From: an uncultured Bacilli bacterium
GTDB lineage: Bacteria > Bacillota_I > Bacilli_A > RF39 > UBA660
Assembly: GCA_934096025.1 (NCBI GenBank)
Contig: CAKOLP010000012.1
Span: forward strand, 1-12,117
Direction: 5' to 3'
DNA length: 12,117 bases
Shown here piece by piece: positions 1 to 6,670 of the stretch. The translations under genes and the position numbers were made by a program. Numbering within the stretch: position 1 is the first letter of the stretch; each line of letters starts with the position of its first letter. The notes under the pieces are model-generated. The model ran no database searches. It had not been told where the DNA came from and saw nothing but the letters and a program-made list of their open reading frames with translations.

Positions 1-945
1 ATTACGAATTACACTAGTTAAATAAAGTCTATAATGATAACCAAAGTAAAATAAAGCTCCCATAAGACCAAAGATTGCCCCACTAGCTCCAACAGAAACT
101 ACCATTTCTTCTTGAAAAACTAATGAAAATAAACTAGCACTTATAACACTCACAATAAAAACAAATGTAAATTTAAATTTTCCAATAAAGTTCTCTACTT
201 GCGCACCAATAATTTTTAAAGAATACATATTAACAAATAAATGAATGATATTAACATGTAAAAAAGCACAAGTTAAAAGACGCCAAAATTCCCCGTTTTT
301 AACTAACATTAAATTATTAGCTCCAAAAAGTGCAAGTGTTCCTGCTTTCATACTAAATATATCTTTTTGATAAAAACTAGTGATAGCATAAAGGGCTATA
401 CATAATATTATTATAATATTTGTTACAATAATTTTCTTCGGCATAAAAACCTTGGCAAATAGTCTATTTTCTTTTTCTGTTTTAACATTAATATCTTTAG
501 TCATATTAAATATTAAATCTAACTCATTATTAAGTTCTACTAAATTATTGCCAATCGTTGGAAAAAAATCAATTATCCTCTCATTTTTTAACACTTCATC
601 AAAATTATTAATTTTTATAGTTTCAATATTATAATTATTATCTAAAGTAACTTTTTCACTCATTTCCGTACAAATATTTAAAGTATTCACTTTGAAAGAT
701 AAAGTTTTCTTTTTAATTTGCTTTATAATATGTTTCATCTTATATATATCATATTTATATTGTTCATCATTAAAAATTGAATTACTATTTATTCTTATAA
801 TACGATATGGTCCATTTAAATTCTCTAACCAAATTTCATTCGTAACTCCTTGAACTTGTATCGGAGCATAATTTTCTTTAGTTACAAAATAATGGACAAG
901 ACTCATCATTATTTTCTCATCATTGCGTAATATTTCTGATGTCAT
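1..945 (-). CDS. Rhomboid-family intramembrane serine protease, GluP/YqgP-like (3' end outside window)
   Basis: This is the N-terminal 315 residues of a membrane protease that cleaves transmembrane helices; the rest lies beyond the left edge. Residues 1 to about 165 form a soluble domain like the cytosolic N-terminal part of Bacillus GluP (YqgP). A first membrane helix (about 171-192) follows. The rhomboid core is clear: FWRLLTCAFLH at 220-230, the HxxxxHLxxN pattern (His230, His235, Asn239) and the nucleophile motif GASG with Ser288. The second catalytic residue, a His in a later helix, falls outside the window. The start is ATG at 945, preceded by a good AAGGAG site. In Bacillus the family acts in membrane protein quality control and Mg transporter turnover; whether that holds here is inference. 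Assignment to rhomboid is firm, the GluP subtype less so. Confidence 0.9.
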   Translation of the reverse strand, partial: MTSEILRNDEKIMMSLVHYFVTKENYAPIQVQGVTNEIWLENLNGPYRIIRINSNSIFNDEQYKYDIYKMKHIIKQIKKKTLSFKVNTLNICTEMSEKVTLDNNYNIETIKINNFDEVLKNERIIDFFPTIGNNLVELNNELDLIFNMTKDINVKTEKENRLFAKVFMPKKIIVTNIIIILCIALYAITSFYQKDIFSMKAGTLALFGANNLMLVKNGEFWRLLTCAFLHVNIIHLFVNMYSLKIIGAQVENFIGKFKFTFVFIVSVISASLFSLVFQEEMVVSVGASGAIFGLMGALFYFGYHYRLYLTSVIRN

Positions 946-967
946 TTTTACTTCTCCTTGTTATTTT

Positions 968-996
968 ATTTTACAATAAATCATATATTTAGTAAA
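968..996 (-). promoter_or_regulatory. Sigma-A-type promoter of the rhomboid gene
   Basis: On the minus strand a -35 TTTACT (991-996) is followed by a 17-bp spacer and a -10 TAAAAT (968-973), 22 bases before the rhomboid start codon. The -35 overlaps the ribosome binding site of the divergent small gene starting at 1009. Read by eye against the consensus. Confidence 0.5.
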
Positions 997-1008
997 GAGG
1001 TGAGCACT

Positions 1009-1329
1009 ATGATTATGTATTTGACTTTTTTATTATCAATATCGTTACTAGTAATCATTATTTTAAAACTAAACAATAATCATAAAATTGATAATTCCCT
1101 TTTATTCTTTATTCTAAGCAATTATATTCTTAACTTCTCAACTTCCTTATTTACGTTTTATTATACTAATGCCTTTTTTGCTCTTTCAAGTTCTATATTA
1201 CTTATCTTATTTAGTATTTTACTTATAAAAGATATAAAAAGAGTTATAAAATATATCCCTTTGCTAACTTTACCTTACCTTTTTTATAATATATATCTAC
1301 TCATATATATACTAACTAAGCTTATCTAA
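1009..1329 (+). CDS. Small multi-pass membrane protein of unknown function
   Basis: The product is 106 residues and very hydrophobic, with about four predicted membrane helices (roughly 2-20, 29-50, 54-73 and 79-103), short polar loops (LNNNHKIDNS, then KDIKRVIKYI) and no signal-peptide cleavage pattern. I do not recognise a family. The frame is open further upstream to 958, but the ATG at 1009 is preferred because AGAGGTG lies six bases before it; the upstream ATG has no such site. The gene diverges from the rhomboid gene, and its last 18 bases overlap the end of rluD on the other strand. The good ribosome site and helix pattern argue that it is real rather than an AT-rich chance frame, but no homology supports it. 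Confidence 0.5.
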   Translation: MIMYLTFLLSISLLVIIILKLNNNHKIDNSLLFFILSNYILNFSTSLFTFYYTNAFFALSSSILLILFSILLIKDIKRVIKYIPLLTLPYLFYNIYLLIYILTKLI

Positions 1330-2201
1330 AAATTCTTGGAACTCTATCGGAGGTTCCTTTTTAAATTCTAATGTCTCTTTTGTTATAGGATGAACAAACT
1401 TTAAATAATAAGAATGTAAAAATTGACCAAAATCATCACTTTTTTTATTACTATAAACTGGATCATTATGAACTGGATAGCCAATATATGCTAAGTGCAC
1501 TCTGATTTGATGTGTTCTTCCCGTTTCTAGTACCAAGTTTACTAAAGTATAATCTTTAAATCTTTGTAATACTTTTAAATGAGTTACAGCTTTTTTTCCA
1601 TCACTTCTAACACTCATTCGATCAAAGATATTTTTATCACGCCCAATCGGAGCATCAATAGTAGCTTGTTCTTGAGGAAAAACACCATCTAAAAGCGCAA
1701 TATATTCTCTATGCACTAATTTATTTTTAAAATCCATTGCCAAAAGTTCATGAACTTTATCTGTCTTTGCCACAAGCATTAATCCTGATGTATCTTTAGT
1801 TTCAATTTATCTAACCTGTGAACTATTCCCTGACGAATATCTTCTTTACTACTTAAATTCTTCGTATAATATAAAAGTCCATTAACCAAAGTATTATTTA
1901 CATTACCATTTCCCGGATGAACCACTAGCCCACTTGGTTTATTTATAACTAGCAAATATTCATCTTCATAAACAATGTCTAAATCCATTTTAACTTCTTC
2001 TAAAACAGTTTCTTTCTTATAATTATCTGCTACAGTAATTAAGTCATCTTCTCTTACCTTATAACTTGGCTTGCATATACTCCCATTTACTTGTATAAGA
2101 TTTTCTTTTATCATTTTTACTATAGTTTCTCTACTTATATCTAGGGCTTGTCCTAAAAATTTATCAATTCTTTCGCCATTTTCACTTACCCTTACTTCCA
2201 T
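1312..2201 (-). pseudogene. rluD: RluD-type 23S rRNA pseudouridine synthase, split by an 11-base insertion
   Basis: RluD-family enzymes convert uridines in helix 69 of 23S rRNA to pseudouridine. The 5' part (2201 to 1779, 140 codons) carries an S4 RNA-binding domain (about 13-60), the segment INKPSGLVVHPG and the catalytic motif HRLD with Asp131. It then runs into eight foreign residues and a stop. The 3' part (1779 to 1312, 155 codons) resumes the family exactly, with MLVAKTD, GRTHQIRVHL and the usual C-terminal strands. The expected HRLDKDTSGLMLVAKT is obtained when 11 bases (1795-1805) are removed. The stop of the first part and the ATG of the second overlap as TAATG, so coupled translation of two fragments is conceivable. 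The 5' end overlaps lspA by 20 bases. Most likely a broken gene or an assembly error; a split but active enzyme cannot be excluded. Confidence 0.85.
1795..1805 (-). other. 11-base insertion breaking rluD at HRLDK/DTSG
   Basis: The minus strand reads GATAAA, then TTGAAACTAAA, then GATACATCA. Deleting the 11 bases gives uninterrupted HRLDKDTSG. TAAA is present both before and at the end of the insert, so its exact limits can slide by three bases (1795-1805 to 1798-1808). Confidence 0.75.
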
Positions 2202-2649
2202 TTAAATCTTCTCCCTTATAAATTGCATAAATAAACAGCAATAACCCTATTACTATTGCCATATCAGCTAGATTAAAAACAGGAAAATCATAATCAAATA
2301 TTATTACTCCAATATAATCAATTACATATCCATATCGTAACCTATCATATAAATTACCTAATACCCCCCCATAAACTAAACCAAAAGACAAAATATTTCG
2401 AAAATTATACTTTATTTTTGCTTGATATTTCCACAAAAAGACAAAAGCAATAATAGCAAATATAATCAAGAAACACCTTGATCCACTAAAAATACTCCAT
2501 GCTGCCCCATCATTATATACCTTAGTTAAGTATAAAACATTCGGTACAATATCATTAACCCAACTTAGCTCATAAGTATTAATAACATTTTTAATTAACC
2601 TATCAAATATTAAAATATACAAAGCTATACAAAAACTTTTCTTTTTCAT
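2182..2649 (-). CDS. lspA: Lipoprotein signal peptidase (signal peptidase II)
   Basis: LspA is the membrane aspartyl peptidase that removes signal peptides from diacylglyceryl-modified prolipoproteins. The protein is 155 residues, normal for the family, with four predicted helices (about 6-24, 57-73, 85-100 and 127-146). Family blocks are present: NDGAAWSIF (46-54), GGVLGNLYDR (94-103) and FNLADM (125-130). The catalytic aspartates are Asp111 and Asp129, with Asn99 and Asp102 also conserved. The start at 2649 lacks a recognisable Shine-Dalgarno sequence. It follows ylmC by 22 bases and its end overlaps the rluD start by 20 bases; lspA followed by rluD is a common Bacillota pairing. The product should let the cell mature lipoproteins in its cytoplasmic membrane. 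Confidence 0.95.
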   Translation of the reverse strand: MKKKSFCIALYILIFDRLIKNVINTYELSWVNDIVPNVLYLTKVYNDGAAWSIFSGSRCFLIIFAIIAFVFLWKYQAKIKYNFRNILSFGLVYGGVLGNLYDRLRYGYVIDYIGVIIFDYDFPVFNLADMAIVIGLLLFIYAIYKGEDLNGSKGK

Positions 2650-2671
2650 AAGTACTATATTAACACAAAAT

Positions 2672-2893
2672 TCATTTATTTACTAGTATACAATCAGTAC
2701 CAATTTTCGCAATATCATTAAAAGTAAAAACAATCTCATTATTTTTCATAACTTTTTTAAATATTTTTCTTTCTTCAACAACTAAATTCACTATTTTGCC
2801 CTCATTATTTACTTCAGCATCAACTATTCTTCCTAAATTAATTCCACTTTTAACACTAATAATATCTTTACTTTGTAATTCACTTAAAAACAT
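2672..2893 (-). CDS. ylmC: YlmC/YmxH-family PRC-barrel protein
   Basis: This small protein of 73 residues has the typical YlmC/YmxH sequence: LSELQSKDIISVKSGINLG at 3-21, then a second half of beta strands ending in IGTDCILVNK. This is a single PRC-barrel-like unit. The family is found almost only in spore formers, usually next to sigG as here, and its biochemical role is unknown. The start ATG at 2893 is preceded by GGTGA five bases upstream. It lies 24 bases after the sigG stop and 22 bases before lspA, so it is almost certainly read on the same transcript. It ends in TGA; since the preceding residues already match the family end, TGA acts as a stop here. Confidence 0.85.
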   Translation of the reverse strand: MFLSELQSKDIISVKSGINLGRIVDAEVNNEGKIVNLVVEERKIFKKVMKNNEIVFTFNDIAKIGTDCILVNK

Positions 2894-2917
2894 ATAATCA
2901 CCATTTAATTATATGTT

Positions 2918-3694
2918 TTACTTAATTAATTTACGAACATTTTCCATAGCACTTTTCTCTATTCGTGAAACCTGCGCTTGACTAATATTTAACTCATCTG
3001 CTATTTCCATTTGAGTTTTACCCACAATATATCTAGCTAATAAAACACTTTTTTCCCTTTCTTTAATTTTTCCCAAAGCCCTCCTTAAAGAAATAATCAT
3101 ATCTTTATCACTATTCTTTTCTTTAATATCTGCTATTTGGTCAAATAAATATATTGTATCTCCCCCATCATTATAAATAGGCTCAAAAATACTAGCAGGG
3201 TCTCGCATAGCATCAAGGGCATAAGAAACCATATATTCTTCAATCCCTAAACTTTTAGCAATAACTTCGGCACTAGGTTCTTTACCATGTTCACTAACAT
3301 AATTATCTTTAAACTTTATTATTTGATAAGCTGAATCTTTGGTACTTCTACTTACTCTAATAGCCATATTATCTCTTAAATATCTTTTAATCTCTCCGAT
3401 TATTAGGGGCACAGCATAAGTTGAAAGTTTAAGTCCATAAGAAACATCAAAATTATCAATTGCTTTTATAAGACCAATTACACCAACTTGAAACAAATCA
3501 TCTAAATTTACATTTTTATTACTAAAACTTTTTAAAATACTTAAAACTAATTTCAAATTACCATTAATAAGTTTTTCTTTTGCATCTAAATCTCCATTTT
3601 TAAGCTTTACAAACAACTCAGTCATTTCTTCATTTGTTATAGTTTTTAATTCACTCGTATTTAGACCAGTTATATCTACTTTATATTTTGCCAT
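2918..3694 (-). CDS. sigG: RNA polymerase sporulation-specific sigma factor SigG
   Basis: SigG directs late forespore transcription during endospore formation. The 258-residue product aligns by eye along its whole length with Bacillus SigG (260 residues). Region 2 contains VNLDDLFQVGVIGLIKAIDN, STYAVPLIIGEIKRYLRDN and IRVSRS; region 3 follows with the family-typical DPASIFEPIYNDGGD; region 4 ends in GKTQMEIADELNISQAQVSR, the helix-turn-helix for the -35 element. The absence of a pro-sequence and the YNDGGD signature separate it from SigE and SigK. The start at 3694 has an AAAGGAA ribosome site. The gene heads a block with ylmC, lspA and rluD. A sigma-G/F-type promoter lies immediately upstream, which suggests autoregulation as in Bacillus. 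The gene marks the organism as a spore former or a recent descendant of one. Confidence 0.95.
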   Translation of the reverse strand: MAKYKVDITGLNTSELKTITNEEMTELFVKLKNGDLDAKEKLINGNLKLVLSILKSFSNKNVNLDDLFQVGVIGLIKAIDNFDVSYGLKLSTYAVPLIIGEIKRYLRDNMAIRVSRSTKDSAYQIIKFKDNYVSEHGKEPSAEVIAKSLGIEEYMVSYALDAMRDPASIFEPIYNDGGDTIYLFDQIADIKEKNSDKDMIISLRRALGKIKEREKSVLLARYIVGKTQMEIADELNISQAQVSRIEKSAMENVRKLIK

Positions 3695-3713
3695 AAAACA
3701 TTCCTTTCCCTAT

Positions 3714-3743
3714 TTTTATGGCAAATAATCAAATAATTTATGC
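3714..3743 (-). promoter_or_regulatory. Sigma-G/sigma-F-type promoter upstream of sigG
   Basis: On the minus strand a -35-like GCATA (3739-3743) is followed by an 18-bp spacer and a -10-like CATAAAA (3714-3720). This agrees with the forespore promoter pattern known from Bacillus (G-H-A-T-R, 17-18 bp, CAT-n-H-T-A; one mismatch). The expected start of transcription, near 3707, leaves a very short leader in front of the AAAGGAA site. Confidence 0.5.
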
Positions 3744-3813
3744 AACTATTAAATACTAAATTAAATTTTTTATAACTAAATTTAGTTTCTTTAACTAATC
3801 TATTTCAAAAACT

Positions 3814-4299
3814 TTATACAGTTACCTCAAGATTCAAAATATCCAACATTTCTTCAGTTATTCCTTGTAAATCACCATTTAACTCTTTATTTTCTTCTAA
3901 CACTTCCCTAACTATGCTTAAAGGAATATATCTAAGCTTATAATTGCCATCTTTTTCTTCATCAGTATAATTTGTATTTTTTAAATTAGGTATTCTATCA
4001 TCAAATATCTTATAATAGTATATATTTATAAGACTTTTAGCATCAGGAACATATTTTTTTAAAACTGCAAAAGCTTCTAAATTTGTTGTATCATAATCTA
4101 AACCAGTTTCTTCCCTTAGTTCTCTTTTTAAAGCAAAATTTAAGTCTTCCCCAGTTTCTACATGTCCCCCAGGAAACTGATACTCATAATAAGAATATCC
4201 TAAAAGTATTTCATTTTTACTATTTATTATTAAAGCTTTTACTCTAGTAATAACTTCTTCATAATCCATATCTATATTATTTTTAATTATTTCTATCAT
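3814..4299 (-). CDS. Nudix hydrolase
   Basis: Nudix enzymes hydrolyse nucleoside diphosphates linked to another group, using divalent metal bound by the Nudix helix. The box is perfect here: Gly45, Glu51, Arg59-Glu60, Glu63-Glu64 and Gly66 in the G-x5-E-x7-RE-U-x-EE-x-G-U pattern. The protein is 161 residues, one compact Nudix domain with an acidic C-terminal tail. The substrate cannot be told from sequence. The ATG at 4299 is chosen over a GTG at 4308 because the GTG lies within the AAGGTGG ribosome binding site. The gene lies downstream of the efp terminator and 119 bases upstream of sigG. A possible -10 TATGAT before the gene lacks a good -35, so it may depend on readthrough. Family assignment is firm, function generic. 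Confidence 0.9.
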   Translation of the reverse strand: MIEIIKNNIDMDYEEVITRVKALIINSKNEILLGYSYYEYQFPGGHVETGEDLNFALKRELREETGLDYDTTNLEAFAVLKKYVPDAKSLINIYYYKIFDDRIPNLKNTNYTDEEKDGNYKLRYIPLSIVREVLEENKELNGDLQGITEEMLDILNLEVTV

Positions 4300-4335
4300 T
4301 AATACCACCTTATAAATTCTATCATAGATTCCATG

Positions 4336-4360
4336 AAAAAAGAAGAACCTTAAGCTCTTC
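4336..4360 (-). terminator. Intrinsic terminator of the rpmG-efp operon
   Basis: The minus strand reads GAAGAGC, a TTAAG loop, GTTCTTC, then six T residues. This gives a 7-bp stem with one G-T wobble. The 5' arm is formed by the last codons of efp, and its stop codon TAA lies in the loop. Confidence 0.8.
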
Positions 4361-4910
4361 CTGAATATTTTCCATCTTTTGTAGAAACAATAATATTTTC
4401 TCCCTCATTTATAAATAAAGGTACTTTTACTACATATCCTGTTTCTATCTTAGCATCTTTTGTAGCATTTGTAGCTGTATTTCCTTTAACAGCAGGTTCA
4501 GTTTCTACTACAGTATATTCAACTTTTTCTGGTAATGTAATCCCAATAATTTCTCCCTCAAAATTATCTATATCTATTTCCATTCCCTCTTTTATAAAGT
4601 TTACTGTATCTCCTAAAACATTCGCAGGTATTTCTATTTGTTCAAATGTTGAATTATTCATAAATACATATGAATCCCCCATACTATATAAATAACCAGC
4701 TTTAATCTTTTCAATATGTGCTTTAGTTATTTTAATATTAGTATTAAATGTATCTTCTGTTACAGAACCAGTTCTTAAATTTTTTCTCTTAATTCTTACA
4801 AAAGCTGGACCTTTACCAGGTTTTACATGTTGAAACTCTACAATAGTATACAAATTACCATCCATGATAATTGTCATACCATTTTTAATATCATTAATAT
4901 TAATATCCAT
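4350..4910 (-). CDS. efp: Translation elongation factor P
   Basis: EF-P binds ribosomes stalled on polyproline stretches and speeds peptide bond formation. The 186-residue product is full length: an N-terminal KOW-like domain (about 1-62), then two OB domains (about 68-125 and 130-186), with the family ending KYSGRA. The loop tip reads VKPGKGPAF; Lys33 matches the residue that carries the modification in Bacillus-type EF-P. The start ATG at 4910 has an AGAGGA site. It begins 18 bases after the rpmG stop, shares that gene's promoter, and ends in an intrinsic terminator built from its own last codons. Nothing in the sequence looks damaged. Confidence 0.97.
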   Translation of the reverse strand: MDININDIKNGMTIIMDGNLYTIVEFQHVKPGKGPAFVRIKRKNLRTGSVTEDTFNTNIKITKAHIEKIKAGYLYSMGDSYVFMNNSTFEQIEIPANVLGDTVNFIKEGMEIDIDNFEGEIIGITLPEKVEYTVVETEPAVKGNTATNATKDAKIETGYVVKVPLFINEGENIIVSTKDGKYSGRA

Positions 4911-4928
4911 TTTTAATCCTCTTTTCTA

Positions 4929-5090
4929 TTACTTCTTTTCTTTAACAGCTACAGTCTTTCTACATTTAGGACAGTATCTATTTATTTCAAGACGGTCTGG
5001 AGTATTTTTCTTATTTTTACTTACAGGGCGTAATTCAAAACCACAAACAGTACATCTCATAGTAACTTCACTACGATCTTTCTTTGCCAT
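4929..5090 (-). CDS. rpmG: 50S ribosomal protein bL33
   Basis: This protein of the large ribosomal subunit has 53 residues. It starts MAKKDRSEVTMRCTVCGFEL and later carries RYCPKCRKTV. The two CxxC pairs (Cys13/Cys16 and Cys40/Cys43) make it the zinc-binding (C+) form of bL33. A strong GAGGAGG ribosome binding site precedes the ATG at 5090. It is the first gene of a two-gene operon with efp, under a clear sigma-A promoter. Many Bacillota carry more than one L33 copy, some lacking the cysteines and induced by zinc limitation; I see no sign of zinc control upstream of this one. Confidence 0.95.
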   Translation of the reverse strand: MAKKDRSEVTMRCTVCGFELRPVSKNKKNTPDRLEINRYCPKCRKTVAVKEKK

Positions 5091-5124
5091 ATTATTTTCC
5101 TCCTCACTAAATTAATCTTTATTA

Positions 5125-5152
5125 ATTATACCAAAATTCCCATAATTTTCAA
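5125..5152 (-). promoter_or_regulatory. Sigma-A promoter of rpmG-efp
   Basis: On the minus strand, -35 TTGAAA (5147-5152), a 16-bp spacer, then a perfect -10 TATAAT (5125-5130) preceded by TGG, which makes an extended -10. Transcription should start near 5118, giving a leader of about 28 bases with the AGGAGG site. This is the best promoter match in the window. Confidence 0.75.
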
Positions 5153-5260
5153 CTATTTATTGACCATTTTCAGGATAAACGCATGAAAAATCATTTTTGC
5201 TTATTTTTTTAGTTTCAAAAGTTTCATGTTCAACTTAACTTAATATATTTAAGTACTACA
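5153..5260. other. Intergenic stretch between abiEii and the rpmG promoter
   Basis: No gene or convincing terminator was found here. It contains an AT-rich perfect hairpin (ACTTAA, loop TATAT, TTAAGT; 5238-5254) and a run AAAAATCATTTTT near 5186-5198. Neither has a GC stem followed by a T tract in the direction of abiEii transcription. Confidence 0.35.
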
Positions 5261-5321
5261 CTACTCGACAATCACTTCTAATCCAAATTCTTTTATTATA
5301 TCCTTTAATAAATTTAAGATT
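5261..5321 (-). pseudogene. Out-of-frame remnant of the abiEii 3' end
   Basis: After the abiEii stop at 5322 the +1 frame stays open to a TAG at 5261. It encodes an amphipathic helix of about 20 residues ending EFGLEVIVE. Amphipathic character and position fit the missing C-terminus of the toxin. Treated as a remnant by inference, since no alignment was possible. Confidence 0.45.
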
Positions 5322-6080
5322 TTATGTATATCTATTCCATAATTTTTCTATTCTTTCATTACCAATAATAGAATCAATAATTTGTTCATAGTCATTTAAA
5401 TATCCAAATGAATCTCTTTTAGAAAAAGTATTATCAATATCAGCTTTTAAAATATTTATATCTATCTCTTTTCTTAATTTAGTTAAAAAATAATATATAT
5501 CATAAAAATCTTTCATTCTACTATTAAATGACCCTCGTCTTAAAATCGTTTCAATTTTTTCAGCTAATATTGTTTCAATATTATAACTACTAATCATTAT
5601 TGTTTTATCTTCAAATATTAAAGGATATTTATATTTTAATTCTCTTGGTGTAACTTTATCACCAGTAGATATATCGATTTCTAAATTTACTTTTAAACTT
5701 TGTAATTTACCTACAATATGATATTTATTACCTCCATATTCATCATCTTCTCTAATATCAGTTATATCTATTACCTCAAACTTAACACCATCTTTTAAAT
5801 CCATATTTAATATTTCATTTAGAACATTTACCATTTTGTCTTTTGAAACATCTATGCCAGTAATAGTTGCATCCATATCTTTAGTCATCCTATTATCAAT
5901 ACCAAACATACTAGATAATAAAAATCCACCTTTTAAAATAAAGTTATCTTTATATTTAGAGGCAGATATTCTTTCTAAAACTCTTTCAAACATATATCTT
6001 TGTAGTACTTCATAATAATTTAAGTCATATTTGTTTTCTATTTCTTTTGCTAATCTTTTGATGTCCATTATTCCTACCAT
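5322..6080 (-). CDS. abiEii: AbiEii nucleotidyltransferase toxin of an AbiE type IV toxin-antitoxin system, 3' end frame-shifted
   Basis: AbiEii toxins have a DNA polymerase beta-like nucleotidyltransferase fold and act with AbiEi in abortive phage infection and plasmid stabilisation. The expected motifs are present: GGFLLSS at 51-57, DMD with Asp68 and Asp70, the third acidic residue Asp136 in LEIDIS, AEKIETILRR at 173-182, and RMKDFYDIYY at 188-197. The start ATG at 6080 follows GGAGG and overlaps the abiEi stop by 7 bases, giving translational coupling; an ATG four codons later is possible. The protein ends at residue 252 (LWNRYT). Directly beyond, in the +1 frame, an open stretch down to 5261 encodes GIDIHKILNLLKDIIKEFG, which looks like the usual AbiEii C-terminal helix. 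The gene has probably suffered a small indel, so the toxin may be shortened or inactive. Confidence 0.88.
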   Translation of the reverse strand: MVGIMDIKRLAKEIENKYDLNYYEVLQRYMFERVLERISASKYKDNFILKGGFLLSSMFGIDNRMTKDMDATITGIDVSKDKMVNVLNEILNMDLKDGVKFEVIDITDIREDDEYGGNKYHIVGKLQSLKVNLEIDISTGDKVTPRELKYKYPLIFEDKTIMISSYNIETILAEKIETILRRGSFNSRMKDFYDIYYFLTKLRKEIDINILKADIDNTFSKRDSFGYLNDYEQIIDSIIGNERIEKLWNRYT

Positions 6081-6661
6081 TTCATCATAACCTCCACAAT
6101 AGTATTAACTTTTTCATAAATATTAAATATTTTCGCATATTCCATTAATAAATCAATATTTCTATCTTTACTTCTAAAGTAATAATCTAATATTCTGTTT
6201 CGAAGTTCTAAATCAAACTCTTTTTCGGATCTTAACATATCACAAATACATCTTTCTGCATTGTACACTTTAATAGGATTACCAAACGGACTTACAACTT
6301 CAATTACACCAATTTCATAATAATTCTCAGATACACGATGAACTTTATATTTTCCTCTTACTCTTTTATCTCTAGATACAGTTATATCAATTTCAGATGG
6401 TACTTTATTTGTAAGATTTAAAATATGCAGTGCTGTATTATACGAAAAAATAGCACACGGATACTTTTTTTGTATAATAAAATATTCATCTTTTAATAAT
6501 GTAGCATCCATATATAAACCATGACAAACTTTTTCAATTATACCTTTATTAATATAAAATTGAATTTGAGATTTATATATTTTTAATTCTAATAATTCCG
6601 AGGTTGAAATATAACCATGATTATTTTTTAAAAATGCAATTAGTTTTTCTTCATTGTTCAT
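6074..6661 (-). CDS. abiEi: AbiEi antitoxin and transcriptional repressor
   Basis: AbiEi neutralises AbiEii without a stable direct complex (type IV) and represses its own operon. The 195-residue product has an N-terminal winged helix-turn-helix (about 1-55: LIAFLKNNHGYISTSELLEL, then GIIEKVCHGLY), followed by the AbiEi C-terminal antitoxin domain with YPCAIFSYNTALHILNLT, the strand DITVSRDKRVRGKYKVHRV and YNAERCICDMLR. The start at 6661 has an AGGTGA site. The gene leads abiEii with a 7-base overlap. Two inverted 10-bp arms around its promoter are the likely AbiEi binding sites. It appears intact, unlike its partner toxin. Confidence 0.9.
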   Translation of the reverse strand: MNNEEKLIAFLKNNHGYISTSELLELKIYKSQIQFYINKGIIEKVCHGLYMDATLLKDEYFIIQKKYPCAIFSYNTALHILNLTNKVPSEIDITVSRDKRVRGKYKVHRVSENYYEIGVIEVVSPFGNPIKVYNAERCICDMLRSEKEFDLELRNRILDYYFRSKDRNIDLLMEYAKIFNIYEKVNTIVEVMMKW

Positions 6662-6670
6662 AAAATCACC

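Noticed and set aside
452..634. Plus-strand open frame of 60 codons
   Set aside because: It lies antisense inside the rhomboid gene, has no ribosome binding site, and its hydrophobic content is the complement of the AT-rich minus-strand codons.
2672..2674. TGA end of ylmC as possible Trp codon (reduced-genome code)
   Set aside because: The protein is already of family length, Trp is encoded by TGG in all genes here, and readthrough would add only a few residues before a TAA.
3774..3787. 14-bp perfect palindrome AACTAAATTTAGTT downstream of the Nudix gene
   Set aside because: It is AT-only except for one C/G pair, with no T tract after it in the direction of transcription; likely a weak hairpin or chance rather than a terminator.
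4864..5115. Plus-strand open frame of 83 codons
   Set aside because: It is antisense to the start of efp and all of rpmG, both firmly identified on the other strand.
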